A DNA stretch of 64,000 bases. Origin: Isoptericola halotolerans. Lineage in GTDB: Bacteria > Actinomycetota > Actinomycetes > Actinomycetales > Cellulomonadaceae. The notes below the pieces were generated by a model. It was not told the origin of the DNA. It was given only the letters and a program-made list of their open reading frames with translations, and searched no databases. Shown here one piece after another: positions 43,872 through 52,308 of the stretch (positions within the stretch are counted from its first letter, which is position 1; each line of letters begins with the position of its first letter). A program made the position numbers and the translations under genes. The stretch is from NCBI RefSeq assembly GCF_003003075.1, contig NZ_PVTX01000006.1, positions 186,001 through 250,000 on the forward strand. Reading direction: 5' to 3'.

Positions 43872-44615
43872 TCACGCCCGGGTGATCTGCTCCGAGGCGA
43901 CGAGCCGCTCGAGCCGGGCACCGTCCGCGGTCAGCTCACGGGCCGTGGCGGCCGAGGTGAGCACGACGGAACCGCCACGAGCCCACACGTCGACGGCCGC
44001 GCCGAGCACCGTGTGCACCGAGCCCGCACCCCGGACGAGCGTGCGCCCCGCGGACTCGTCACCGGCACCGCTCGCCGCACCGCCGGCCGGTGCCCGCCCA
44101 CCCGGCAGCGCGGCGAGCGGTGCCGGGCGACCGGCGGCGGGGTCGAACCCGATGGCGTCGCCGTAGGTCATGACCGCGGCGGCGGCGTCGATCGCCTCGG
44201 GCGGGAGCTCGCCGTCGAACCGGCGGGCCAGCGCCGGCAGCGCGACGGCGACGAGCTCGGCGGTCGACCCGTCCCAGTCCGCGGGCCGGGAGGTCACCAC
44301 CACGTCGGCCCCGTCCGTCTCCGCGCCGTCCGTTTCGGGGTCGCGCAGCACCACCGTCGCACCGCACCGTGCGGCCGCCAGCGCCCAGACCGCCTGGCGC
44401 CAGCCGACGGGCAGGTCGACGACGACGTCGGTGCCCGGCCCGGCGTCGAACTCCTCGACGAGCAGGTTCACGGTCTTGGCGACCCAGTTGCCCAGGACAG
44501 CCCCGGACAGCTCGATGCGTTCTCCGCCGTCCCCGTACCAGGTCAGAGCCGGTCGACCGCCCGTGGCGACGAGGCGGTCGAGGAGGTCGGTGACGGTGCT
44601 CGGTGGGGTGCTCAC
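43872..44615 (-). CDS. TIGR03089 family protein
   Basis: 247 aa, resembling the actinobacterial TIGR03089 family, distantly like the N-terminal half of AMP-binding enzymes (LTWYGDGGERIELSGAVLGNWVAKTVNLLVEEFDAGPG, WALAAARCGATVVLRDP). No C-terminal adenylating motifs are present, so catalysis is doubtful. The neighbour LCP/TIGR03089/whiB2 order also occurs in mycobacteria (Rv3267/Rv3268 region). A Gly/Ala-rich insertion occurs at about residues 180-200. Ends 4 bp from the convergent ugd. Confidence 0.85.
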   Translation of the reverse strand: MSTPPSTVTDLLDRLVATGGRPALTWYGDGGERIELSGAVLGNWVAKTVNLLVEEFDAGPGTDVVVDLPVGWRQAVWALAAARCGATVVLRDPETDGAETDGADVVVTSRPADWDGSTAELVAVALPALARRFDGELPPEAIDAAAAVMTYGDAIGFDPAAGRPAPLAALPGGRAPAGGAASGAGDESAGRTLVRGAGSVHTVLGAAVDVWARGGSVVLTSAATARELTADGARLERLVASEQITRA

Positions 44616-44621
44616 GGCGTC

Positions 44622-44627
44622 AGCCTA
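44622..44627 (-). promoter_or_regulatory. -10 hexamer TAGGCT, leaderless promoter of TIGR03089 gene
   Basis: Minus-strand TAGGCT ends 6 nt before GTG 44615. Confidence 0.5.
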
Positions 44628-44646
44628 CGAGCCGCAAGGCCCCCGG

Positions 44647-44668
44647 ATTCACCTCAAGGGCACCTCAG
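44647..44668 (+). promoter_or_regulatory. Weak PHO-box-like direct repeat upstream of whiB2
   Basis: Two adjacent 11-mers, ATTCACCTCAA and GGGCACCTCAG, agree with the Streptomyces PHO-box core GTTCACC at 6 and 5 of 7 positions. About 50 bp upstream of the whiB2 -35. Confidence 0.3.
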
Positions 44669-44715
44669 ACAGTTGTGAACACGCCGTGCAGTTTGGCGAC
44701 TTAGCACATTTCGGC

Positions 44716-44744
44716 TTGACGCCCTGGAAAGACACGCGTGTAAT
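44716..44744 (+). promoter_or_regulatory. Sigma-70-like promoter of whiB2
   Basis: TTGACG (44716-44721), 17-bp spacer, TGTAAT (44739-44744): the best -35/-10 pair in the window. Start of transcription is expected near 44751, giving a leader of about 38 nt with GGAGGG before ATG 44789. Confidence 0.75.
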
Positions 44745-44788
44745 TCCAGGTATGCAGTTTCCGACAGAACGGCATGGAGGGGCACGCC

Positions 44789-45124
44789 ATGTGGAACTTG
44801 CTCGACGGGGACGAGGTCTTCCCGTCTGACGTAATGAGCGAGCCGGACCGGGTCGCACCGGTCCTGCCGCTGTTCGGCCAGGACGTCGTCGAGGACGACG
44901 CGACCCTGCTGGGGTGGCAGGAACGAGCTCTGTGCGCCCAGACCGACCCGGAAGCATTCTTTCCTGAGAAGGGCGGGTCGACGCGCGAGGCCAAGAAGGT
45001 CTGCGCCTCCTGCGAGGTCCGGGCCGAGTGCCTGGACTATGCGCTCGAGAACGACGAGAGGTTCGGGATCTGGGGCGGGCTGTCGGAGAGGGAGCGTCGC
45101 AAGCTGAAGCGGCGCGCCGTCTGA
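44789..45124 (+). CDS. whiB2: WhiB2/WhmD-type iron-sulfur regulator
   Basis: 111 aa. Cluster ligands Cys49, Cys72, Cys75 and Cys81, then FGIWGGLSERERRKLKRRAV. The spacing (22 residues between the first two Cys) and the ~48-residue N-terminal extension distinguish it from WhiB1 and match WhiB2/WhmD, which governs septation and sporulation division in actinobacteria. ATG 44789 is chosen for its GGAGGGG site; ATG 44774 is an alternative. It opens the conserved whiB2-glycosyltransferase-DUF5719 block. Confidence 0.92.
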   Translation: MWNLLDGDEVFPSDVMSEPDRVAPVLPLFGQDVVEDDATLLGWQERALCAQTDPEAFFPEKGGSTREAKKVCASCEVRAECLDYALENDERFGIWGGLSERERRKLKRRAV

Positions 45125-45160
45125 CGGATATCCCACGCGGTCCGCCCTGCGCGCCGCATC

Positions 45161-48100
45161 ATGGCGGACAGGATGACTGCTCCGCACCTGACCCAGGCAC
45201 CCACGCACGACGAGGACGCGCCGCACGGCACGGCCCTCGACCCGGCGACGTCCCAGGCCGGGTTCGGCCGGGTCGCGGTCACCGTCACGACGGTGGTCGT
45301 CACCCAGGGCCGGACCCCGTTCCTGCAGGCGACGCTCGACGCCGTCGCCGCGCAGGACCGCGCGCCGGAGGACGTCGTCGTCGTCGACGTCGACACGACC
45401 GAGTCCACGGCCGGTCACACCGACCTGCGCATGGGCGGGCGCCGGTTCGTCGGCGGCGCCGGCGCCCGGACGCTCGGTGAGGCGGTCGACCGCGCCCTCG
45501 CCGTGGCCGACCTCCCGCCCTCCACCTGGCTGTGGATCCTGCACGACGACTCGGTGCCCGCCCCCGACGCCCTCGGCCGCCTGCTGCGCGCGGTCGAGCA
45601 CTCGGCCGCCGTCGCCGTCGCGGGGTGCAAGCAGCGCCGGTGGCAGGTCGACGACGACGGGCACGCACCCGCGCCGGACCCCGCGCGCCCCGGGCTGCTC
45701 GTCGAGGTCGGCTACACCGTCTCGCCCCTGGGGCGTCGCATGACGGGTGTCGACGACACGGAGATCGACCAGGGCCAGCACGACGCGCGCGAGGACGTCC
45801 TGGCCGTGGGGCTCGCCGGCGCGCTGGTGCGGCGCGGCGTGTGGACCGCCCTGGGCGGCACCGACCCCGAGCTCGGCCGGTTCGGCGACAGCCTCGATCT
45901 CTGCCGCCGTGCCCGCCTGGCCGGGCACCGCGTCGTGGTCGTGCCCGACGCCGTCGTCCACCATGCGCAGGCGTCCTTGCGTGGCTTGCGCGGCCTGCGC
46001 GGCCACCGTGTGCCCGCAGGGTCCGGGGCGTCCGCTGCGTCCGCGTACGCGCGGCGACGCAGCCAGCTGTACGCGCGCCTGGTCGGTGTCCCGCTGCCGC
46101 TGCTGCCCGTCGCGGCCGTGGCGATGCTGGTCTGGGCGCCGTTCGCCGCCGCCTACCGACTCGCCCTCAAACGCCCCGCACAGGCCCGGGACGAGCTCCT
46201 CGCCCCGGTCGTCACCGTCCTGCGGGTGGTGCCCTGGGTCCGCGGACGACGACGTGCCGCACGGACGCGCACCCAGCCGCGCCGGGTCCTGCGTCCCCTC
46301 CAGGCGGGCTGGCGGCAGGTGGCCGCCGAGCGCCGCGACGCGCGTCTCGCCCGCGCCGAGGCCCAGCGCGTCGTCTGGCAGCCGAGCGACCTGGAGCGCA
46401 CCGAGCTGCGCGGGCTGGCCCGCCGGCGTCGGACGGCGCTCGCGACGGTCCTCCTCGCCGCCGTCGCCGTGGCCGCCGCCGCGTTCGGTCCCTGGCAGGG
46501 CGTCCTGGCCGACGGCGGCCGCGTCGTCGGCGGCGCGCTGCTGCCGGCGCCGGCCGACCTCGCCACGGCGGCCGAGGCCGCCACCTCCGGCTGGGTGCGG
46601 GACGGTCTCGGGACCGGCGCCCCTGCCGACCCGCTGCTGCTCGTCCTCACGCTCCTGACCGCTGTCGCCGGCGGCAGCACCCAGGTCGCGGTCAACGTCC
46701 TGATCGTCGCGGCGCTGCCGCTCGCGGCGCTGGGCGGCTGGTTCGCGGCCGGGACGGTGACCCGTTCCGTGTGGGCGCGCGCAGCCGCCGCGCTGGTCTG
46801 GACCGCCGCCCCAGGGTTCCTGGAGAGCCTCGGTACCGGGCGGGTCGGGGCGCTGCTCGCGCACCTGACCCTGCCGTGGGTGGTCGTCGCGGTCGCCCGC
46901 GCCGTCGGCGCCCACGCCCGCGACACGGTCGGTCCGCCCGCCACCCGGCGCGGCTCGCTGGGTGCCGCCGCTGCCGCCGGCCTGCTCCTCGCCGTCGCCG
47001 TCTGCGCGGCGCCTGTCCTGCTGCCGGTGGCGAGCGTCGCCGTCGTCGGCGCGATCGCGGTCACGTGGCGGCACTGGCGGCGCCTGCTCCTCGTGCTCCT
47101 GCCGGCCGTCGTCGTCCCGCTGCCCTTCTGGTGGCACGCCGTGGCGACCTGGTCGGACGGCGGGTGGCGGCCGCTCCTCGCGGAGCCCGGGGTACCGGTC
47201 CCGACCCCCTCGCCGCACGGGCTCATGCTGCTGCTCGGCCACCCGACGGCACCGACGCCGTGGCTGTCGGGACTCGTGCCGGCCGACGGCCCGCTGGCCC
47301 TCGTGCTGGCGGCCGGCCCGTGGCTCCTGGGCGCCGGGGTGCTCGTGCTCGCGGTCGTCGGCCTGCTCGCGCGCCGCCGGGTGGTGGCCTCCCGGCTGGG
47401 CGTCGCGCTCGCCGTGGTCGGACTCGTCGCGGCGCTGCTGGCGGCCGGGACGACGGTCGCCTCCGGTGAGACGCCCGGAGGGGTGGGTGCCGCCGTCCAC
47501 GGCTGGCCCGGAGCGGGACTGTCCGTGCTGCTGCTCGGCCTCGGTCTCGCGGCGCTCGCGGCCACGCCCGCCCCCGGAGCGGGCCGCCCCCGGCGGATCG
47601 GGGTCGGCGCGCTCGCCGCCGTGGCGCTCGTCCTGCCGGTCGCCGGCCTGGCCGTGTGGTGGCAGGACGAGGCGCGGGGCGCCGCCGTGGCCGACCTGCA
47701 GGTCACCGCCGATCCCGTCGTCCCCGCCGTCGGGCAGCAGATGCAGGCCCCGCCGCGGGCCGCCCGGGTGCTGCAGCTCGACCGCGCCGACGGCATCGTC
47801 GACTACACGCTGCTGCACGCGGACGGCTCCAGCCTGCTCGACTCGTCCGTCGTCGTCCGGGCCCGGGACGCAGGGCTCGCACCCGGGCCGGCCCGCGACG
47901 ACGTCGCCGGGCTGGACGAGCTCGTCGCGCAGGTGGCCGTCGGCCGCGCCCCCGACCTCGCTCCCCGGCTCGCCGCCCTGGGCGTCGGCGCCGTCCAGCT
48001 GCCGCCGGGCGGCGACCCCGAGCTCGTCACCACGCTCGACCTGGTCCCCGGGCTGGCCCGGGTGACGGAGGACGACGTGCTCCTGTGGCGGGTCGGGCCC

Positions 48101-48472
48101 GACGACGCGCCGCCACCGGGTTGGGCGTCGGTGCTCGACGCGCTGCCCGACGACGGCGCCACCGGGTCCCCGACCCGCACCCTCGCGGCGGACGGCACCG
48201 CGGTCGACGACCAGGTCGAGGAGGGCTCCGAGGACCGCGTCCTCGTGCTCGCCGAGACGGCGGGCTCGCCGTGGCGGGCCACCCTGGACGGCCGCCGGCT
48301 CACCGCGGTCGAGGCGGACGGTCGCCAGGCCTTCGAGCTGGGCGGTGACGCCGGGCAGGTCGCCGTGGCCTACGAGGCGTCCTCCCGGCCGCCCTGGTTC
48401 GCCCTGGCCGGCCTGGTGCTCGTCTCCTACGTGCTCCTCGCGCTCCCCGTCGGCCGCCGGAGGCTCCGGTGA
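45161..48472 (+). CDS. Family 2 glycosyltransferase fused to a large polytopic membrane domain
   Basis: 1103 aa. The N-terminal GT-A domain (about 35-300) has VTVTTVVVTQGRTPFLQATLDAVAAQ, an HDDSVPAPDALGRL metal-binding motif and GFGRFGDSLDLCRRARLAGH-like acceptor region. About ten to twelve membrane helices follow (about 300-840) and a C-terminal extracytoplasmic domain (about 850-1075) before a final helix and basic tail. This matches the large actinobacterial GT2 proteins next to whiB2, presumed to act in envelope polysaccharide synthesis; donor and product are unknown. Its stop overlaps the next gene (GTGA). Confidence 0.87.
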   Translation: MADRMTAPHLTQAPTHDEDAPHGTALDPATSQAGFGRVAVTVTTVVVTQGRTPFLQATLDAVAAQDRAPEDVVVVDVDTTESTAGHTDLRMGGRRFVGGAGARTLGEAVDRALAVADLPPSTWLWILHDDSVPAPDALGRLLRAVEHSAAVAVAGCKQRRWQVDDDGHAPAPDPARPGLLVEVGYTVSPLGRRMTGVDDTEIDQGQHDAREDVLAVGLAGALVRRGVWTALGGTDPELGRFGDSLDLCRRARLAGHRVVVVPDAVVHHAQASLRGLRGLRGHRVPAGSGASAASAYARRRSQLYARLVGVPLPLLPVAAVAMLVWAPFAAAYRLALKRPAQARDELLAPVVTVLRVVPWVRGRRRAARTRTQPRRVLRPLQAGWRQVAAERRDARLARAEAQRVVWQPSDLERTELRGLARRRRTALATVLLAAVAVAAAAFGPWQGVLADGGRVVGGALLPAPADLATAAEAATSGWVRDGLGTGAPADPLLLVLTLLTAVAGGSTQVAVNVLIVAALPLAALGGWFAAGTVTRSVWARAAAALVWTAAPGFLESLGTGRVGALLAHLTLPWVVVAVARAVGAHARDTVGPPATRRGSLGAAAAAGLLLAVAVCAAPVLLPVASVAVVGAIAVTWRHWRRLLLVLLPAVVVPLPFWWHAVATWSDGGWRPLLAEPGVPVPTPSPHGLMLLLGHPTAPTPWLSGLVPADGPLALVLAAGPWLLGAGVLVLAVVGLLARRRVVASRLGVALAVVGLVAALLAAGTTVASGETPGGVGAAVHGWPGAGLSVLLLGLGLAALAATPAPGAGRPRRIGVGALAAVALVLPVAGLAVWWQDEARGAAVADLQVTADPVVPAVGQQMQAPPRAARVLQLDRADGIVDYTLLHADGSSLLDSSVVVRARDAGLAPGPARDDVAGLDELVAQVAVGRAPDLAPRLAALGVGAVQLPPGGDPELVTTLDLVPGLARVTEDDVLLWRVGPDDAPPPGWASVLDALPDDGATGSPTRTLAADGTAVDDQVEEGSEDRVLVLAETAGSPWRATLDGRRLTAVEADGRQAFELGGDAGQVAVAYEASSRPPWFALAGLVLVSYVLLALPVGRRRLR

Positions 48473-50067
48473 CCCGGCTCGCGCGCGCAGGGCGCGCGAC
48501 CGTGGCCGTGGTCTCGGGCCTCGCCGTCGTCGGGGTGCTCGGTGCGACCGCCGCCGTCGGCGACCAGTGGGTGGGCCGCTGGACCGGCGCGACGCAGGCC
48601 GCGCTGGACGCCGGCACGCGGGAGGTCCCCGTCGAGCCCGCCGAGCTGCCGGAGGTCTGCCCGCCGCCGGTCCGGCTCCCCGACGGTGCCGACGTCGGCG
48701 ACGACCAGTTCGACGCCGCGCCGGTACGCACCCGGACCACGTTGGGCGCGGCCGTCGCCGGTGCCACCGAGCTGCCGGGCCTGACCGCGCTCGACGGCTC
48801 AGGGGAGGATTCCCTCACCGAGGGCACCGGTGCGGCGGTGGCGTCCGGACCGGTCGACGGGGTGCGGGTGCTGCGCGCCCAGCCCTCGGCGGTCGACCCG
48901 CTCCGGGCCTCTGCCGCGGTGGCCTCGCTGACGACGGCCGGGGACCTGCGCGGGCTCGCTGCCGCCTCCTGCGCGACGCCCAGCACCTCCCACTGGCTGG
49001 TGGGCGGCAGCAGCGAGGTCGGGGCCAGCGCGCTCCTCGCCGTGCAGAACCCCAGCCCCCGTCCGGCGTCGGTCGCGCTCGAGGTGTTCGGCCCGTCCGG
49101 GCGGGTCGCCGTGGGCGGGCAGTCGGCCTTCACCGTGGCACCGGGGGAGCAGGTCGTCACGCGCCTCGACTCCCTCGCCCCCGAGCAGCGGCGCCTCGCG
49201 GTGCACGTGCGGGCCACCGGTGCACGGGTGACGACGTCGCTGCAGAGCCAGGGCATCGACGGGCTGGTCCCGGCGGGGACCGACCTCGTCGAGGCAGGTG
49301 CGGCCCCCACCACGACCCTGGCCGTCAGCGGGGTGCTGAGCCGCGGCGAGGCGACGGACGACGACCATGCCGCGACCATGTGGCTGCTGGCCCCCGACGA
49401 GCCCGGCGCCGCCGACGTGCGCGTCTACGGTCCCGACGGACGGGTGACCCTGCGCGGTGCCGAGGAGGTTCCGCTGGCCGCCGGCGACGTCGTCGGCGTC
49501 CCGTTGGGCGGCCTCGAACCGGGTGCCTACACCGTCGTCGTGGACGCCGACGTCCCCGTGGTCGGGGCCGCGCGCTTCGCCGTGCCCGGCGCGCTGGGCG
49601 AGGACGCCGTCGTCGAGGGCACGCCGTTCGACGTGGCGTGGAGCGCGGGCCGGGCGGTCGGTGCACCGGACGAACCGGCGTCGGGACAGGTCGCGCTGCC
49701 CGGTGGCGCCGACGGCGCGACCCTCGTGCTCGCCGGTGTCCCGGCGGACCGCGGGGCCGACGACGCGCCGGACGGCGAGGTGGTCGCCACCGTCCGCGGC
49801 CTGGGCGAGGACGGCGCGGTCGCCGCCGAGCGGGAGGTCACGGTGCCGGTCGGCGGGACGGTCGAGCTCCCCGCCGCGGACGTCGGTGCCGTCACCGCGG
49901 TCACCGTGGACACCGAGGCGACCGGTGACGCGTCCCTGGCCTGGTCCGTCCGTCTCACAGCGGCGGACGCCGCGGACACGGCGGACGCGCTCGTCGCGAC
50001 GCTCGACCCGACACCCACGGTGGTCGCCCCGGGCAGCGTCGCGGTGCGTCGCATCGACGCATGGTGA
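48469..50067 (+). CDS. DUF5719 family exported protein
   Basis: 532 aa. One N-terminal helix (TVAVVSGLAVVGVLGATAAVG, about residues 10-30) acts as signal or anchor; the rest is beta-rich and extracellular, with SHWLVGGSSEVGASALLAVQNPSPRPASV and TTLAVSGVLSR typical of DUF5719. Function unknown; it always follows the large GT2 in actinobacteria and is translationally coupled to it here by a 4-bp overlap, so it probably assists that enzyme. Confidence 0.85.
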   Translation: MTRLARAGRATVAVVSGLAVVGVLGATAAVGDQWVGRWTGATQAALDAGTREVPVEPAELPEVCPPPVRLPDGADVGDDQFDAAPVRTRTTLGAAVAGATELPGLTALDGSGEDSLTEGTGAAVASGPVDGVRVLRAQPSAVDPLRASAAVASLTTAGDLRGLAAASCATPSTSHWLVGGSSEVGASALLAVQNPSPRPASVALEVFGPSGRVAVGGQSAFTVAPGEQVVTRLDSLAPEQRRLAVHVRATGARVTTSLQSQGIDGLVPAGTDLVEAGAAPTTTLAVSGVLSRGEATDDDHAATMWLLAPDEPGAADVRVYGPDGRVTLRGAEEVPLAAGDVVGVPLGGLEPGAYTVVVDADVPVVGAARFAVPGALGEDAVVEGTPFDVAWSAGRAVGAPDEPASGQVALPGGADGATLVLAGVPADRGADDAPDGEVVATVRGLGEDGAVAAEREVTVPVGGTVELPAADVGAVTAVTVDTEATGDASLAWSVRLTAADAADTADALVATLDPTPTVVAPGSVAVRRIDAW

Positions 50068-50086
50068 CCGGGCCCTCGACCCGGTC
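50066..50086. terminator. Short hairpin after DUF5719 gene
   Basis: GACCGGG / CCCGGTC 7-bp stem with 7-base loop at 50066-50086, overlapping the stop codon, between convergent genes. Confidence 0.35.
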
Positions 50087-50101
50087 TCGCGTCCCGCCGG
50101 T

Positions 50102-50557
50102 TCAGTGCCCCCCGAACCGAGGGTCGATCTCCTCCGGCGTCCGGGCCAGCAGGTGCGCGACCTGCTCCACGACCACCTCGTGCACCAGGACCGCGAGGTC
50201 CTCGCCGTCCAGGGCACGCGACTCGACCGGCCGCCGGTAGACGACGATCCGCGCCGGCTGGCCCGCCTCCGCGGGGAAGAGCCGGCCCAGCTGGACGCCG
50301 CCCGACTCCCACGGTGCCGGGTCCGACGGCGGCACGTCCTCCACGGCGAGCTCGGTGCCGCTCACGGCCGGCCACGACCGCTCCACCCGGGCGAGGGCGT
50401 CCAGCACCAGGTCGTCGAACCGCTCGGCGCGGGTCCGGGAGGCGGGGGCTCCCGGCGGGAGCAGCGGGCCGCGCAGGCCCCGGCCTCGGCGGTCGCGACG
50501 GCGCTGCCCACGAGGGGCGGGGGAGTCGCGCGGAGGCGTCAGGTCGAAGCTGCTCAC
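50102..50557 (-). CDS. Zincin-like metallopeptidase family protein
   Basis: 151 aa. Matches the small actinobacterial metallopeptidase family: RGLRGPLLPPGAPASRTRAERFDDLVLDAL, AVEDVPPSDPAPWE, GRLFPAE, IVVYRRPVESRA and the metal motif VHEVVVEQVAHLL (H-E-x3-E rather than the classic HExxH). Rv3259 is the mycobacterial counterpart in the same gene neighbourhood. Substrate unknown. GTG 50557 set by TACGCT 6 nt upstream; divergent from the DUF3499 gene. Confidence 0.88.
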   Translation of the reverse strand: MSSFDLTPPRDSPAPRGQRRRDRRGRGLRGPLLPPGAPASRTRAERFDDLVLDALARVERSWPAVSGTELAVEDVPPSDPAPWESGGVQLGRLFPAEAGQPARIVVYRRPVESRALDGEDLAVLVHEVVVEQVAHLLARTPEEIDPRFGGH

Positions 50558-50563
50558 GGTCCG

Positions 50564-50569
50564 AGCGTA
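50564..50569 (-). promoter_or_regulatory. -10 hexamer TACGCT, leaderless promoter of metallopeptidase
   Basis: Minus-strand TACGCT ends 6 nt before GTG 50557. Confidence 0.5.
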
Positions 50570-50612
50570 TCCACGACCGGCGCGCCTGGAGCGGGCGACG
50601 CTCCTGGCCACG

Positions 50613-50618
50613 TATTCT
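50613..50618 (+). promoter_or_regulatory. -10 hexamer TATTCT, leaderless promoter of DUF3499 gene
   Basis: TATTCT ends 6 nt before GTG 50625. Confidence 0.55.
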
Positions 50619-50624
50619 CCCCGC

Positions 50625-50996
50625 GTGAGATCGACCAGGCAGTGCTCGCGCACGGCATGCACGGAAGCTGCTGTGGCGACCCTCACCTACGTCTACGCGG
50701 ACTCCACCGCGGTGCTCGGTCCCCTCGCGCAGCACGCCGAGCCCCACAGCTACGACCTGTGCTCCGTGCACGCCGGACGGCTCACCGCGCCCCGCGGCTG
50801 GGAGGTCGTCCGGCTGCAGCCCGAGTTCGCCGTGCCGCCGCCGTCGAAGGACGACCTCTCGGCGCTCGCGGAGGCCGTGCGGGAGGCAGGGCGCGGGCGC
50901 CGGACCGATGCGGCGCCGTCGGCGGGAGAACCGGACAACGTCACCGAGACCGCCCGTCGGGGCCACCTGCGTGTGCTGCGCGCCGAACCGGACTGA
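50625..50996 (+). CDS. DUF3499 family protein
   Basis: 123 aa. CSRTACTEAAVATLTYVYADST and SYDLCSVHAGRLTAPRGWEVVRL are the DUF3499 signature; the Cys residues (CSRTAC and LCSVH) suggest a small zinc ribbon. Rv3258c is the mycobacterial relative between the metallopeptidase and phosphomannomutase genes, matching the order here. Function unknown. Ends 3 bp from convergent manA. Confidence 0.9.
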   Translation: MRSTRQCSRTACTEAAVATLTYVYADSTAVLGPLAQHAEPHSYDLCSVHAGRLTAPRGWEVVRLQPEFAVPPPSKDDLSALAEAVREAGRGRRTDAAPSAGEPDNVTETARRGHLRVLRAEPD

Positions 50997-50999
50997 GGT

Positions 51000-52205
51000 T
51001 CAGGGCACCCACGCGCACACGACGTGACCCTCGCCGGAGACCCGCAGGGCGCCCGCGTCGTGCGGCACGAACACCGAGGAGCCCCGCGACAGGGGGGTCG
51101 GCCGCGGTACGGCGGCGGCGTGCAGCTCGACCTGGCCGGCCAGGCACAGCACGACGCGCGGTCCGGAGTCCGGCAGGTCGGCACCCGCGGTGACGCCGAC
51201 GTCGGCGAGGGTGAGCGCGAACTCGGTCACCGGTGCGCGGTAGGTGTGCACGCCCTGCTGCGCGCCGGACGTGCTGCGCTCCGGGACCGCGGGTGGTCGC
51301 GGGACGAACGACGCGCACTCCAGCAGCGCCGCGGTGTCGATCCGCTTCGTGGTGAGCCCGGCGCGCAGCACGTTGTCGCTCGAGGCCATGACCTCGACCG
51401 CCAGGCCCGACAGGTACGCGTGCACCTCGCCCGGCGGCAGGAACAGGGCCTCGCCCGGGTCGAGCGTGACCCGGTTGAGCAGGAGCGAGGCCAGCGCACC
51501 GGGGTCGCCCGGATGCTGGTCGGCGAGCGCCAGGACCGTGGCGTCCGCCCGGGCCGACGGCGAACCCGACCTCAGGCGGTCGCGCACCGCCTCGACGGTG
51601 GCCGCCACCGCGTCGGGGCACTCCTGCGAGGAGCGGGCGGCCAGGAGATGCGTGAAGGCCGTGCGCACGCCGGTAGGGGAGCGGTCTGCCTCCAGGGCCG
51701 CGCGCATCTGTGCGACCAGCGGACCGTCGAGCCCTGCGAGCAGGTCCAGGACCGTGCGCGGCGTGCGGAACCCGGCGAGGCCGTCGAACTCGGTGAGCGC
51801 GACGACCATCTCGGGCTTGTGCTGGTCGTCGTGGAACGAGCGCTCCGGTGCACCCGGGGCGAGACCGAGCCGGTTCTCCCGGTTGTATCCGGCACGGGCC
51901 AGGTGCGGCCTGGGGTGTACCTGGAGGGACAGTGCGCGGTCCGCGGCGAGGACCTTGAGCAGGAAGGGCAGCCGCGGGCCGAACCGGTCGGAGACCCGCC
52001 GGCCGAGCATCGCGTCGGGCGCGGACCGGACGAGCTCGTCCAGCGGGACCCCGCCCGCACGGCTCGGCGCGCTGGGATGGGCGCCGAGCCAGAGCTCGGC
52101 CACGGGCCGGCCGTCGGCCGCCGTGCCGAGCAACGAGGGGATGCGGGTGGCCGAGCCCCAGTCGTAGCGCCGCAGCGGGTTGTCGAGCGGGTGCAGCGCG
52201 GTCAC
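51000..52205 (-). CDS. manA: Mannose-6-phosphate isomerase, class I
   Basis: 401 aa cupin enzyme interconverting fructose-6-P and mannose-6-P. N-terminal LDNPLRRYDWGSATRIPSLLG; zinc ligands in SLQVHP, HKPEMVVALTEF and PPGEVHAYLSG; the Arg/Lys-rich LTTKRID region follows. Start GTG 52205 (MTALHPLDNPLRRYDWG). Feeds GDP-mannose synthesis together with manB, from which it is divergent. Confidence 0.93.
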   Translation of the reverse strand: MTALHPLDNPLRRYDWGSATRIPSLLGTAADGRPVAELWLGAHPSAPSRAGGVPLDELVRSAPDAMLGRRVSDRFGPRLPFLLKVLAADRALSLQVHPRPHLARAGYNRENRLGLAPGAPERSFHDDQHKPEMVVALTEFDGLAGFRTPRTVLDLLAGLDGPLVAQMRAALEADRSPTGVRTAFTHLLAARSSQECPDAVAATVEAVRDRLRSGSPSARADATVLALADQHPGDPGALASLLLNRVTLDPGEALFLPPGEVHAYLSGLAVEVMASSDNVLRAGLTTKRIDTAALLECASFVPRPPAVPERSTSGAQQGVHTYRAPVTEFALTLADVGVTAGADLPDSGPRVVLCLAGQVELHAAAVPRPTPLSRGSSVFVPHDAGALRVSGEGHVVCAWVP

Positions 52206-52295
52206 GGGCTCAGCCAACCACAGGAGCACGGCGTCGGAGGGGTGAAGCGTGCTCGACGCCGCCCCTCGACGGGCGGCATGACCACGGCTGCGCCG

Positions 52296-52301
52296 TAGGC
52301 T
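52296..52301 (+). promoter_or_regulatory. -10 hexamer TAGGCT, leaderless promoter of manB
   Basis: TAGGCT ends 7 nt before GTG 52309. Confidence 0.5.
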
Positions 52302-52308
52302 GTCCGGT

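Noticed and set aside
42383-43921. Upstream extension of the amidase frame to 43921
   Set aside because: The extension is antisense to ugd; a signal peptide and a leaderless -10 place the start at 42382.
45130-45160. Promoter search between whiB2 and the GT2 gene
   Set aside because: The 36-bp gap shows no TANNNT at leaderless spacing and no -35; read-through from whiB2 is more likely.
44654-47818. Long minus-strand open frame opposite the GT2 gene
   Set aside because: Composition artefact of the high-GC plus-strand glycosyltransferase; no recognisable domain.
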